Assembly (NCBI GenBank): GCA_005879405.1
Contig: VBKW01000194.1
Location: 1-35,394, forward strand
DNA length: 35,394 nt
Direction of reading: 5' to 3'
Source of the DNA: Deltaproteobacteria bacterium
Lineage (GTDB): Bacteria > Desulfobacterota > Binatia > UTPRO1
The notes beneath the pieces are model-generated. The model was given only the letters and a program-made list of their open reading frames with translations, was not told the origin of the DNA and did no database searches. Numbering within the stretch: the first letter of the stretch is position 1; every line of letters begins with the position of its first letter. Shown in pieces: positions 8,532 to 20,376 of this stretch. The position numbers and the translations under genes are program-made.

Positions 8532-9488
8532 GTGACGCGCGCCGAGGAGCGCACCGGACTCGTCTTCGCCGCGCTGTGCGCGGTGAACGCCGCGTTCGTG
8601 CCCGCCGTCGCCAAGCTGACGACCGATCGCGCCGACGCGCTCTTCGTCGCGGCCGCGACGACGCTCTGCGCGGGCGCGGCCGCGCTCGCCGTGTTGACAC
8701 TACGGAGCGAGCTGGCGCTGCTCGTCGACGCGCGAATCGGTCCGCGCCTGTTGCTCGTCGGCGCCGTCGGCACCGGCGCGGCGTTCTGGTTCCTGTTCGA
8801 GGGCGCGCGCCGCGCGACCGCCATCCAAACCGTGCTCTGTCTGCAGATCGAGCCGGCGTACGCCTTGGTCGCGGCGTGGGCGGTCCTCGGCGAGCGCCCG
8901 AGCGCGCGCCGGCTCGGCGCGATCATCCTCGTCCTCGGCGGCATCGCGCTTGCCCTCCGCGCGGGCAGCACCTTCTCGCCCGCGGGAGTGTGGCTCCTCC
9001 TCGCGACGCCGCTCTGCTGGCAGGTGTCGCATCTCATCGTGCTGCGCACGCTGCGTGGCGTCCCGCCGCGCGTCCTCACCGGCGCGCGCTACGTCTATGG
9101 AGGCATCGTGCTCGGAGCATTCTGGGCGCTCCGCGGCGCGACCGTCGGTCTCGTGCCCGGCACGACTCTGCCCTCCGTCGTCCCGGCCCTCGTCCTGCAA
9201 GGGATCGTGCTCAGCTATCTCGGCACGATGATGTGGTACGAGGCGATCACCCGCCTCGATCTCGCGCGCACGACCGCGATCGTCGTCCCGTCTGTTCCCT
9301 TGTTGTCGCTCGTGGCGACGTTCGTGCTGCTGCGCGAGGTGCCGACGCTCCTGCAAGCCGTCGGCATGGCGGTCGCGGCGGTCGGCGTGCTCGGGTTCGT
9401 CACCGCGCCGCACGCGGTGTCGACGCGCGAGCGCGCGCCGGTGTGGACGGCGCCGCTCGCGACCCCAGAGGCGCCCGGTGACGAGTGA
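8532..9488 (+). CDS. EamA/DMT-family transporter
   Basis: About ten hydrophobic segments; internal duplicated DMT architecture, e.g. LQIEPAYALVAAWAVLGERPSARRLGAIILVLGGIAL. Confidence 0.85.
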   Translation: MTRAEERTGLVFAALCAVNAAFVPAVAKLTTDRADALFVAAATTLCAGAAALAVLTLRSELALLVDARIGPRLLLVGAVGTGAAFWFLFEGARRATAIQTVLCLQIEPAYALVAAWAVLGERPSARRLGAIILVLGGIALALRAGSTFSPAGVWLLLATPLCWQVSHLIVLRTLRGVPPRVLTGARYVYGGIVLGAFWALRGATVGLVPGTTLPSVVPALVLQGIVLSYLGTMMWYEAITRLDLARTTAIVVPSVPLLSLVATFVLLREVPTLLQAVGMAVAAVGVLGFVTAPHAVSTRERAPVWTAPLATPEAPGDE

Positions 9489-9509
9489 GCGACTACCCGG
9501 CCCTGCGGC

Positions 9510-9752
9510 TCAGCGTACGCTGGCTGAGACGGCTTCGGCGGCCGACTCCGCGGCGCGGGCGCAGCGCGCGCAGCAGTAGATCGTCATGTCGGTCTCGACG
9601 CCGTGACCGATGATGCGGCAGCCGCAGTGGGCGCATGACGGCGCGAGGGCGTGGATCGCGCACTCGAAGCTGTCGAAGACGTGCGTCGTCTCGGCCATGA
9701 CGATCTCGAAGCTCTTCGGGTAGTCGTTGCCGCAGATCTCGCAGCGGGCCAT
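9510..9752 (-). CDS. Small Cys-rich zinc-ribbon/'prokaryotic metallothionein'-like protein
   Basis: MARCEICGNDYPKSFEIVMAETTHVFDSFECAIHALAPSCAHCGCRIIGHGVETDMTIYCCARCAR; ATG 9752 preceded by AAGGAGGATCCC. Confidence 0.8.
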   Translation of the reverse strand: MARCEICGNDYPKSFEIVMAETTHVFDSFECAIHALAPSCAHCGCRIIGHGVETDMTIYCCARCARAAESAAEAVSASVR

Positions 9753-9943
9753 GGGATCCTCCTTCCGACCGCGTGTCGGCGGCGACGCTCGGGTAGCGGG
9801 TGCGCACCGACGCGCGGGTATGATGTTACGCCCGCAGGTTGCGTGCCATCGCGAGCGGCGCGTACACGGCGGGGCCGCCGCCCACCGGGACGGGCGGCGC
9901 GCGCCGACCCAGGCGACGACGAGCGGCCGATGTGCCAAGCTCG

Positions 9944-9960
9944 CGTGTAATCGTTACACG
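9944..9960. promoter_or_regulatory. Palindromic operator-like site CGTGTAA-TCG-TTACACG
   Basis: Perfect 7-bp arms with 3-nt spacer, 30 bp upstream of the GTG start at 9991. Confidence 0.45.
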
Positions 9961-9990
9961 ACGACGAGGCGCAGGACCGCAGGAGCACGC

Positions 9991-11034
9991 GTGCAGGCAT
10001 TGACGACGATCCCCGGGCAGGCGAGCTCGGCGCGGCTCGACGACGTCGACGAGCCGCCGCGCGGCGACGGTGCAATCCTCGTCGACACGCTCGCGATCGG
10101 CGTCTGCGGCACCGACGTCGACATCGTCGGCGGCGTCTTCGGCGCCCCGCCGCCGGGGCAGCAGCGGCTCGTCCTCGGTCACGAGTCGCTGGCGCAGGTG
10201 CGCGAGGCGCCGGCGGGGTCGGGCTTGGCGCGCGGCGATCTCGTCGTCGGGATCGTGCGCCGTCCGGACCCGGTGCCCTGCCCCAACTGCGCGATCGACG
10301 AGTGGGACATGTGTCGCAACGGGCGCTACACCGAGCGCGGCATCAAGGAGCGCGACGGCTACTGCGCGGAACGCTACCGGATCGAGCCCGAGTTCGCGGT
10401 CAAGATCGACCCGGCGCTCGGCGTCCTCGGCGTGCTGCTGGAGCCGACGAGCGTCGTCGCGAAGGCGTGGGAGCACGTCGAGCGCATCGGCGCCCGCGCC
10501 CGCTGGCGTCCGGCGCGCGTGCTCGTGACCGGCGCCGGTCCGATCGGGCTGCTCGCGGCGCTCCTCGGCCGGCAACGCGGGCTCGAGGTGCACGTCCTCG
10601 ATCGCATCGAATCGGGGCCGAAGCCGCAGCTGGTGCGTGACCTCGGCGCGACGTACCACACCGGCGCCGTTGCCGAGACGCCGCCTGCCGACGTCGTCAT
10701 CGAGTGCACCGGTGCGGGATCCGTCGTCGTGGACGCGATGATCCATGCAGCCGAAAACGGCATCGTCTGCCTGCTCGCGGTCTCGGCGGCGGGCCGGACG
10801 CTTCCCGTCGACGTCGGCACGCTCAACCGAACCCTCGTGCTGCGCAACGCCGTCGTGTTCGGCTCGATCAACGCCAACCGCCGCCACTACCACGCCGCGG
10901 CCGCGGCGCTCGCGACCGCGGATCGCGGCTGGCTCGAGCGTCTCATCACGCGCCGCGTACCCTTGCACGACTGGGCCGACGCGCTCGCGCGCCGCCCCGA
11001 CGACGTCAAACCGATCATCGATCTCACCCGCTGA
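9991..11034 (+). CDS. Zinc-dependent alcohol dehydrogenase family, glucose 1-dehydrogenase-like
   Basis: GVCGTDVDIVGGVFG, LVLGHESLAQV, VRRPDPVPCPNCAIDEWDMCRNGRYTERGIKERDGYCAERY, VLVTGAGPIGLLAALLG, VVFGSINANRRHY; AGGAG 10 nt upstream of GTG. Confidence 0.88.
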   Translation: MQALTTIPGQASSARLDDVDEPPRGDGAILVDTLAIGVCGTDVDIVGGVFGAPPPGQQRLVLGHESLAQVREAPAGSGLARGDLVVGIVRRPDPVPCPNCAIDEWDMCRNGRYTERGIKERDGYCAERYRIEPEFAVKIDPALGVLGVLLEPTSVVAKAWEHVERIGARARWRPARVLVTGAGPIGLLAALLGRQRGLEVHVLDRIESGPKPQLVRDLGATYHTGAVAETPPADVVIECTGAGSVVVDAMIHAAENGIVCLLAVSAAGRTLPVDVGTLNRTLVLRNAVVFGSINANRRHYHAAAAALATADRGWLERLITRRVPLHDWADALARRPDDVKPIIDLTR

Positions 11035-11037
11035 CAC

Positions 11038-12730
11038 ATGCCGCTTCCGATCGAGGACTACGGGCTGATCGGCGATTGTCAGACGGGCGCGCTCGTCGGC
11101 CGCGACGGGTCGATCGACTGGCTCTGCGTGCCGCGGTTCGACTCGGGCGCCTGCTTCGCGGCGCTGCTCGGCAGCGAAGACCACGGCCGCTGGCTCCTCG
11201 CGCCGGCGCAGGGCGGCGCGTGCGTCCGTCGCCGCTACCGCGACGACACCCTGATCCTCGAGTCCGAGTTCGAGACCCGCGAGGGCGCGGTGACCGTCGT
11301 CGACTACATGCCGCCGCGCACGCGCGCCCCCGATCTCGTCCGCGTCGTCGTCGGCCGCCGCGGACGCGTCGCGATGCGCCTGCAGCTCGTCATTCGGTTC
11401 GACTACGGCTCGATCGTGCCGTGGGTCCGCCGTTTGGACGGCGGCGGCATCCGTGCCATCGCCGGGCCCGACGCGCTTGTGCTGCGCTCGCCGGTCCCGC
11501 TCCGCGGCGAAAACCTCACGACCGTCGCCGAGTTCGACGTCGCGGCCGGCGAGCGCGTGCCGTTCGTGCTCACGTGGCATCCATCGCACGACGAACCGCC
11601 GCCGCCGATCGACGCCGAGGAGGTGCTGACCTGCACCGAGCGCTGGTGGCGCGAGTGGGCGGCGCAGTGCCATGCCGACAATCGGTGGCGCGACGCCATC
11701 GTGCGCTCGCTCATCACGCTCAAGGCCCTGACGTTCGCGCCGACGGGCGGCATCGTCGCCGCACCGACGACGTCGCTGCCGGAGCAGCTCGGCGGCGTCC
11801 GCAACTGGGACTATCGCTACTGCTGGCTGCGCGACGCGACCTTCACGCTCTACGCGCTCCTCATCTCGGGCTACCGCGACGAGGCGCGCGCCTGGCGGGA
11901 GTGGCTGCTGCGCGCCGCCGCCGGGAGGCCGTCGGAGCTGCAGATCATGTACGGCATCGCCGGCGAGCGCCGGCTGACCGAGCTCGAGCTCACGTGGCTG
12001 CCCGGGTACCAGGGCGCGAAGCCCGCCCGCATCGGCAACGCCGCCGCGCGGCAGCTGCAGTGGGACGTGTACGGCGAGGTGATCGACACCATGTATCAAT
12101 GCCGGCGGAACGGCCTCGACGGCGACGAGGCGGGCTGGTCCCTCGAGCGCGCGCTCCTCGAGTTCCTCGAATCGTCGTGGGAGCAGCCCGACGAGGGCAT
12201 CTGGGAGGTGCGCGGCCCGCGGCGCGAGTTCACGCACTCGAAGATGATGGCGTGGGTCGCCGTCGATCGCGCGGTGAAATCCGTCGAGAAGTTCCGACTC
12301 GACGGTCCCGTGGACCGCTGGCGGAAGCTGCGCGCGACGATCCACGACGAGGTCTGCCGCAAGGGCTTCGACCCGCAGCTGAACGCGTTCGTGCAGTCGT
12401 ACGACTCGAAGCTCCTCGACGCGAGCCTCCTCATGATGCCGCTCGTCGGATTCCTGCCCGCGAGCGACGGGCGAAGGCGCGTTCCTCGCGTGTACGTTCT
12501 GGCTCGCCGACAATTTGGCGATGATGCACCGGCGCGACGATGCCGTACGCATCTTCGAGCGTCTCCTGGATCTCCGCAACGACCTCGGCCTGCTCTCGGA
12601 GGAGTACGATGTCGGCGCGCGGCGCTTGCTCGGTAACTTCCCGCAAGCCTTCTCCCACGTCGGGCTCGTGAACACGGCGCGTAACTTGACGCTCCACGAG
12701 GGTCCGGCCGAGCATCGCCGGCAGAGCTGA
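11038..12730 (+). pseudogene. GH15-family glucoamylase/trehalase-like hydrolase disrupted by a frame-shifting internal deletion
   Basis: MPLPIEDYGLIGDCQTGALVGRDGSIDWLCVPRFDSGACFAALLG...QLGGVRNWDYRYCWLRDATFTLYAL...LLMMPLVGFLPASD (frame 1), then GEGAFLACTFWLADNLAMMHRRDDAVRIFERLLDLRNDLGLLSEEYDVGARRLLGNFPQAFSHVGLVNTA in frame 2 from 12470. Confidence 0.85.
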
Positions 12731-12738
12731 ACGGGACG

Positions 12739-13611
12739 ATGACCGACGCACGGCACGCGGGCGCCGGTCGCGCCACGACACCGCGACGCTTCGCGGTCGT
12801 CGGCCACGTCACGCACGTCACGCTCGGCGCCGTCGCCGCGCTGCCGAAGCCGGGCGACATCGTTCACCTCGACGCGCCATGCTGGTTTCCGGGCGGCGGC
12901 GGCGGCATGACGTTCTTTCAGCTCGTGCGGAGCTCCGCCGAGGTGCACCTCTTCACCGCCGTCGGCACCGACGACGCGGGGGCCGCCGTCGCGGCACGGC
13001 TCGGCGCCACCTCCGCCGTCGTGCATGCGGCGCGGCGCGAGGCGCCGCACACTCGCGACCTGGTACTGGTGACGCCGGGCGGGGAGCGCACGATCGTCGT
13101 GATCGGCGCACCGCTGCACGCGCGCATCGACGATGCGATGCCGTGGGACGTCTTCGCGACCACCGATGGCGTCTACTTCACCGGGCAGGACGCGGACGTG
13201 CTGCGCGCGGCACGCGCCGCACGCGTGCTCGTCGTGAGCGCGCGTCGCCGCGCCGTGCTCGTTCGCTCCGGCGTCCGTGCCGACGTCGTCGTCGGCAGCG
13301 CACGCGACCCGCTCGAGGCGAGCACGCTCGCCGACTATCCCGTCGCGCCGGGGGCGCTGGTGATGACCGAGGGCGCCGACGGCGGACGCATCGCGACCGC
13401 CGCCGGGACGACGCGGTATCCCGCGGCGCCGGCGCCGCCCGCGCGCGTCGCGAGCTACGGCGCCGGCGACAGCTTCGTCGGCGCGCTCACCTGGTACCTC
13501 GCCTGCGGGTTGCCGCTCGACGAGGCGTGTCGCCGCGCCGCCGTCCACGGCGCGGCGCTGCTCGCCGGACCGACGCCGCTCGAGGCGCAGCTTCCGCTCG
13601 CCGCGCCCTGA
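12739..13611 (+). CDS. PfkB-family carbohydrate kinase
   Basis: FPGGGGGMTFFQLVRS...VGTDDAGAAVAARLG...VASYGAGDSFVGALTWYLACGLPLDEAC (GAGDSF motif). Confidence 0.85.
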   Translation: MTDARHAGAGRATTPRRFAVVGHVTHVTLGAVAALPKPGDIVHLDAPCWFPGGGGGMTFFQLVRSSAEVHLFTAVGTDDAGAAVAARLGATSAVVHAARREAPHTRDLVLVTPGGERTIVVIGAPLHARIDDAMPWDVFATTDGVYFTGQDADVLRAARAARVLVVSARRRAVLVRSGVRADVVVGSARDPLEASTLADYPVAPGALVMTEGADGGRIATAAGTTRYPAAPAPPARVASYGAGDSFVGALTWYLACGLPLDEACRRAAVHGAALLAGPTPLEAQLPLAAP

Positions 13612-13640
13612 TCCTTCGTCGCCGTCGCCGCGCGGATCAG
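13608..13640. terminator. Inverted repeat CTGATCC...GGATCAG spanning both stop codons of convergent genes
   Basis: 7-bp arms at 13608-13614 and 13634-13640. Confidence 0.3.
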
Positions 13641-14074
13641 TGAATCGAAGGCGGCCCTTCGGTCCCGACCGGCCCGCGCGTCACTTCGAACGTCGAGTCG
13701 CATTGGTGATCGCCGTCGTGGACGCGGCCGTGACCCGCGTCCTGGGCGGTGAAGATGCCGTCGACGCGGAACGACCGACCGGCGCCCGCGAACGACACGT
13801 CGAACGTGCCGTCATCGTGAATCGGCGCCGGCGGCGAGAAGTCCGCCAGAATCGGCGTATTGCCGCATTCGAGGAGAATCTCCTCGATCGTGCCGACGCG
13901 CATGCTGATCTCGCCACCGAGACTGGTCGTCCCGTGGAAGGTACCCGGTTCCGGTATCGTGCCTTCCGACGTGGTGACGCGCACGTGGTGGTCGTCGCCG
14001 CAGCCCATGACGGCGAGGAGCGCAACGAGGACGAGGCCCAGGAGCGAGAATCGTCGAGCAATTGGCGTTTTCAC
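13637..14074 (-). CDS. Predicted lipoprotein of unknown function
   Basis: GTG 14074; VKTPIARRFSLLGLVLVALLAVMGCGDDHHVRVTTSEG has a signal peptide and lipobox LAVMGC. Confidence 0.65.
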   Translation of the reverse strand: MKTPIARRFSLLGLVLVALLAVMGCGDDHHVRVTTSEGTIPEPGTFHGTTSLGGEISMRVGTIEEILLECGNTPILADFSPPAPIHDDGTFDVSFAGAGRSFRVDGIFTAQDAGHGRVHDGDHQCDSTFEVTRGPVGTEGPPSIH

Positions 14075-14255
14075 GCGAGCCGCCGTAGACCATACCGCGC
14101 GCGATTTCAAGACCGCGCTGCTGCGGCCCGTCCTCGGCGACGAACTGCCGGCCTCAAATGGCGGCGACGACATCCCCGCGCGCCGTTGATTCGTGGCGCG
14201 GGTCGCGCTATCGGCGGCGGACACGTTCCCGCGCGATGCGGTGAGGAGGCCGACG

Positions 14256-15350
14256 ATGACAATGCGAGGATCGGTACTAGTGGCGGCGGTAATGGCGGTA
14301 GGGTTGGCCGCTTGCGGCGACAGCCGCGGGCACCACGGCGGAGGATCGGTGCCGGCGACGAGAATCACGGTCGTCGACCTCGGCACCGTCGCGCTCACGG
14401 CGGCGAACCAGGGGCAGACCTTCGACGTCGTGGTGAACCACGCGACGTCGTTCACGCTCGTCGCCGACGGCGGCGATGCGACCGACATCGACATCGAGAC
14501 CCTGCGGGCGCCGAGCGGAGCGCTCGTGGTCACATCCGCTCGCGGCGATGCGAATCCGCTCACGGGCACCGTCTCGCCGCAAGACGTCGGCGGCTCGGTC
14601 GCGACCGCTATCGTGCCGAGCCGGATCGCGACGCCGATCGAGAGCGGGACCTACACGTTCAGCATCGGCAGCTTCAACGCCGCCGGCACCCGCGTCGCGG
14701 CGACGGTCCACCTGACGGCCATCATCGACCGCCGCCCGTTCCCGACGACCGGCACGCTCAGGGTGCGGCTCTTCTTCGTCGGCGCGAAGGGACTCGACGC
14801 GGCGAGCGCCCTCGACTCGCCGGCGTTTCAGACGGTCTTCCACGAGCTCACGCGCACGTTCAACGCGATCGGCATCGACGTCGAGATCGCCGACCGCACC
14901 GACATCGGCGGCGACGCCGGGTTGCGGCTCGCCGTGCTCGATGTGCTCGACAGCACCACCGACCGCGTCGTCCCTGACCACAACTTGAATCGCCAATCGG
15001 ACGAGATGGACGAGCTCTTCGGCCTCGCGCCGCAGGGCGTGGGTGACACGATCAACGTGTTCTTCGTGGACGAGTTCGTGGCTCAGTCGGGCACCGACGC
15101 GGTGAGTGGCGGCCAGCCCGGCCCGTCGATCGTCTCCGGCACCGCGCACTCCGGTATCGCGGTCACGACGCGCGGCGGTCTCGCCGATCAGAGCGTGACA
15201 GACCTCGAAGCGATCGGCCAAGCGCTCGCGCGCGAGGTGGCCCGCTACCTCGGCGCGCAAGGCACAGTCGATCCCGAGGCGTTCACGACGGACCAGATGC
15301 TCGTGATCCGCGTGAACCCGGCCGTACAGGATCCGGACGCGGCAACGTAA
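14256..15350 (+). CDS. Lipoprotein with degenerate zincin (metallopeptidase-like) C-terminal domain
   Basis: ATG 14256 with GAGGAGG upstream; MTMRGSVLVAAVMAVGLAACGDS lipobox; FHELTRTFNAIGIDVEIADRTDIGG...INVFFVDEF...GQALAREVARYLGAQG. Confidence 0.75.
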   Translation: MTMRGSVLVAAVMAVGLAACGDSRGHHGGGSVPATRITVVDLGTVALTAANQGQTFDVVVNHATSFTLVADGGDATDIDIETLRAPSGALVVTSARGDANPLTGTVSPQDVGGSVATAIVPSRIATPIESGTYTFSIGSFNAAGTRVAATVHLTAIIDRRPFPTTGTLRVRLFFVGAKGLDAASALDSPAFQTVFHELTRTFNAIGIDVEIADRTDIGGDAGLRLAVLDVLDSTTDRVVPDHNLNRQSDEMDELFGLAPQGVGDTINVFFVDEFVAQSGTDAVSGGQPGPSIVSGTAHSGIAVTTRGGLADQSVTDLEAIGQALAREVARYLGAQGTVDPEAFTTDQMLVIRVNPAVQDPDAAT

Positions 15351-15364
15351 CCGCGATGAGTCGC

Positions 15365-15393
15365 CGCGGCCGCGCGATGGTCGCGCGGCCGCG
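15365..15393. terminator. Strong GC hairpin between convergent genes
   Basis: CGCGGCCGCGCGA-TGG-TCGCGCGGCCGCG: perfect 13-bp arms, 3-nt loop; no U tract. Confidence 0.6.
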
Positions 15394-15401
15394 CGTGATG
15401 G

Positions 15402-18759
<3,358 letters not shown>

Positions 18760-18777
18760 GCAGGGAGCCGCTGGCGG

Positions 18778-19197
18778 TCAGTCGTAGTATCGCGCCTCGA
18801 TGACGTTCTCGTCGGGGTCGCGGAAGTAGAAGGCGTTCGGCGCGAGTCCCTGGGCGCCGAACGACTGCTGCGTCATCGCCGACGTCGGCACGTCGTGCGC
18901 GGCGAGACGCTCGCGCAGCGCCGTGAACTCCCCCTCGCTCATCGAGAGACAGACGTGATTCACGCGCTGCCCGGCGCTCGCGTCGCTGCCGGTCATCGCG
19001 TCGACGACTGGAGCCGCGGCGCGGCTCATCAGATCGAGGATCGATTCGGAGGAGACCCGCACGCTCGGAAACGGCGCTCGGCCGGCGCGGAACTCCTCGA
19101 CGCGCACCGGCGCGAGGCCGACGATGCGCTCGTAGAACTCGACCGCGCGCAGCGGGTCGTCGGTCCAGAGGACGACGTGATCGACGGTGGCGTGCAT
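18778..19197 (-). CDS. VOC-superfamily (glyoxalase/bleomycin resistance/dioxygenase) protein
   Basis: MHATVDHVVLWTDDPLRAVEFYERIVGLAPVRVEEF...FYFRDPDENVIEARYYD. Confidence 0.82.
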   Translation of the reverse strand: MHATVDHVVLWTDDPLRAVEFYERIVGLAPVRVEEFRAGRAPFPSVRVSSESILDLMSRAAAPVVDAMTGSDASAGQRVNHVCLSMSEGEFTALRERLAAHDVPTSAMTQQSFGAQGLAPNAFYFRDPDENVIEARYYD

Positions 19198-19257
19198 GCT
19201 CGACTGCCGCGGTCGTTAAACCGCGCTGGCGTCGTTCTGTCCACCAGTCGTGGTGGC

Positions 19258-20241
19258 TCAACTGCGCCGCAACACCGGTGCGACGCGCTCCATGAAGCGC
19301 TCGGCTTGCGACGTGCCGCTGCCGACGTCGGCGAGATCCTGGAACCAGAGGATGATCAGCTCGGCGCCGCGGTCGATGAAGAACCGCAGCTCGTCGATCA
19401 CCTTCTCGGTCGTGCCGACGCAGCTGTCGTCGAGAAAGGCGTTGATGCGCTCCGGTTTGTTGGTCGGCCAATAGCGCCGGATGAACGCCTGGCGCTCGCG
19501 GTCGTCGTCGAAGATCGCGCACGTGCGCTCGACGGAGATGCGCAGCGTGCGCGGATCGCGGCCGACGTCGCGGCAGTGGCGATGGAGGATCTCGAGCTTC
19601 TGCTCGAAGATGCCGGGGCCGCGGTTGTGGTTCCAGCCGTCGGCGAGCTCGGCGACCATGCGGAGCGCGACGCGCTCCCCCTGGGCGCCGATCCAGAGCG
19701 GCGGGTGCGGACGCTGGAGCGGCTTCGGCTCGTTCACCGCGTCTTTGACGGCGAAGTACTTGCCCTGGGCGCTGGCGCGCTCCTCGGTCCACATCGCTTT
19801 CAGGATACGCGCGGTGTCCGCCATGCGGTCGAGGCGGCTGCGGATCGTCCCGAAGTCGTAGCCATAGGCGGCGAACTCGTCTTCCTTCCACCCGGCGCCG
19901 AGACCGACGTCGACGCGACCGCCGCTGATCACGTCGACGCAGCTGCTGATCTTCGCGAGGTATCCGGGATTACGGTAGAGCGCGCACGTCACGAGCTGGC
20001 CGAGGCGGATGCGCGACGTCGCCTCCGCGAGCGCCGCCATCGTCGTCCAGCACTCGAACGTCGGCTGGATCTCGGGACGGGGAACGGTGTGGAAGTGATC
20101 GTAGAGCCAGAGCGAGTCGTAGCCGAGACGCTCGAGCTCGAGCGCGACGCCCTTCGTACGCGCCCACTGCGCGGCCGCGCCGTCGACGCCGCGCAGCTCG
20201 AGCCGCCATCCCTGCGGAGCGAAGGTTCCGATCTGCACCAT
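19258..20241 (-). CDS. LLM-class (luciferase-like, probably F420-dependent) oxidoreductase
   Basis: MVQIGTFAPQGWRLEL...YDSLWLYDHFHTVPRPE...TSRIRLGQLVTCALYRNPGYLAKISSCVDVISGGRVDVGLGAGWKEDEFAAYGYDF. Confidence 0.9.
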   Translation of the reverse strand: MVQIGTFAPQGWRLELRGVDGAAAQWARTKGVALELERLGYDSLWLYDHFHTVPRPEIQPTFECWTTMAALAEATSRIRLGQLVTCALYRNPGYLAKISSCVDVISGGRVDVGLGAGWKEDEFAAYGYDFGTIRSRLDRMADTARILKAMWTEERASAQGKYFAVKDAVNEPKPLQRPHPPLWIGAQGERVALRMVAELADGWNHNRGPGIFEQKLEILHRHCRDVGRDPRTLRISVERTCAIFDDDRERQAFIRRYWPTNKPERINAFLDDSCVGTTEKVIDELRFFIDRGAELIILWFQDLADVGSGTSQAERFMERVAPVLRRS

Positions 20242-20376
20242 GGGAGTCCTCCTCGACGATTCCAGGTCGTCGCCGGAGTCCTAGCGCGTCGACGCAGTCG
20301 AGCACCAGTCGCACGGCGCCGGCGCGAGAGGACGCAACGCGCCCATCCCGCGCCGGGTACGACGCGCCTTCGCTGC

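Noticed and set aside
12440-12520. Programmed ribosomal frameshift in the GH15 gene
   Set aside because: Conserved residues between FLPASD and GEGAF are missing, so a frameshift alone would not restore the protein; deletion is a better explanation.
9826-13548. 1240-aa minus-strand ORF
   Set aside because: Arg/Asp/Ala-rich low-information translation antisense to well-recognised GDH, GH15 and PfkB genes; a GC-rich shadow ORF.
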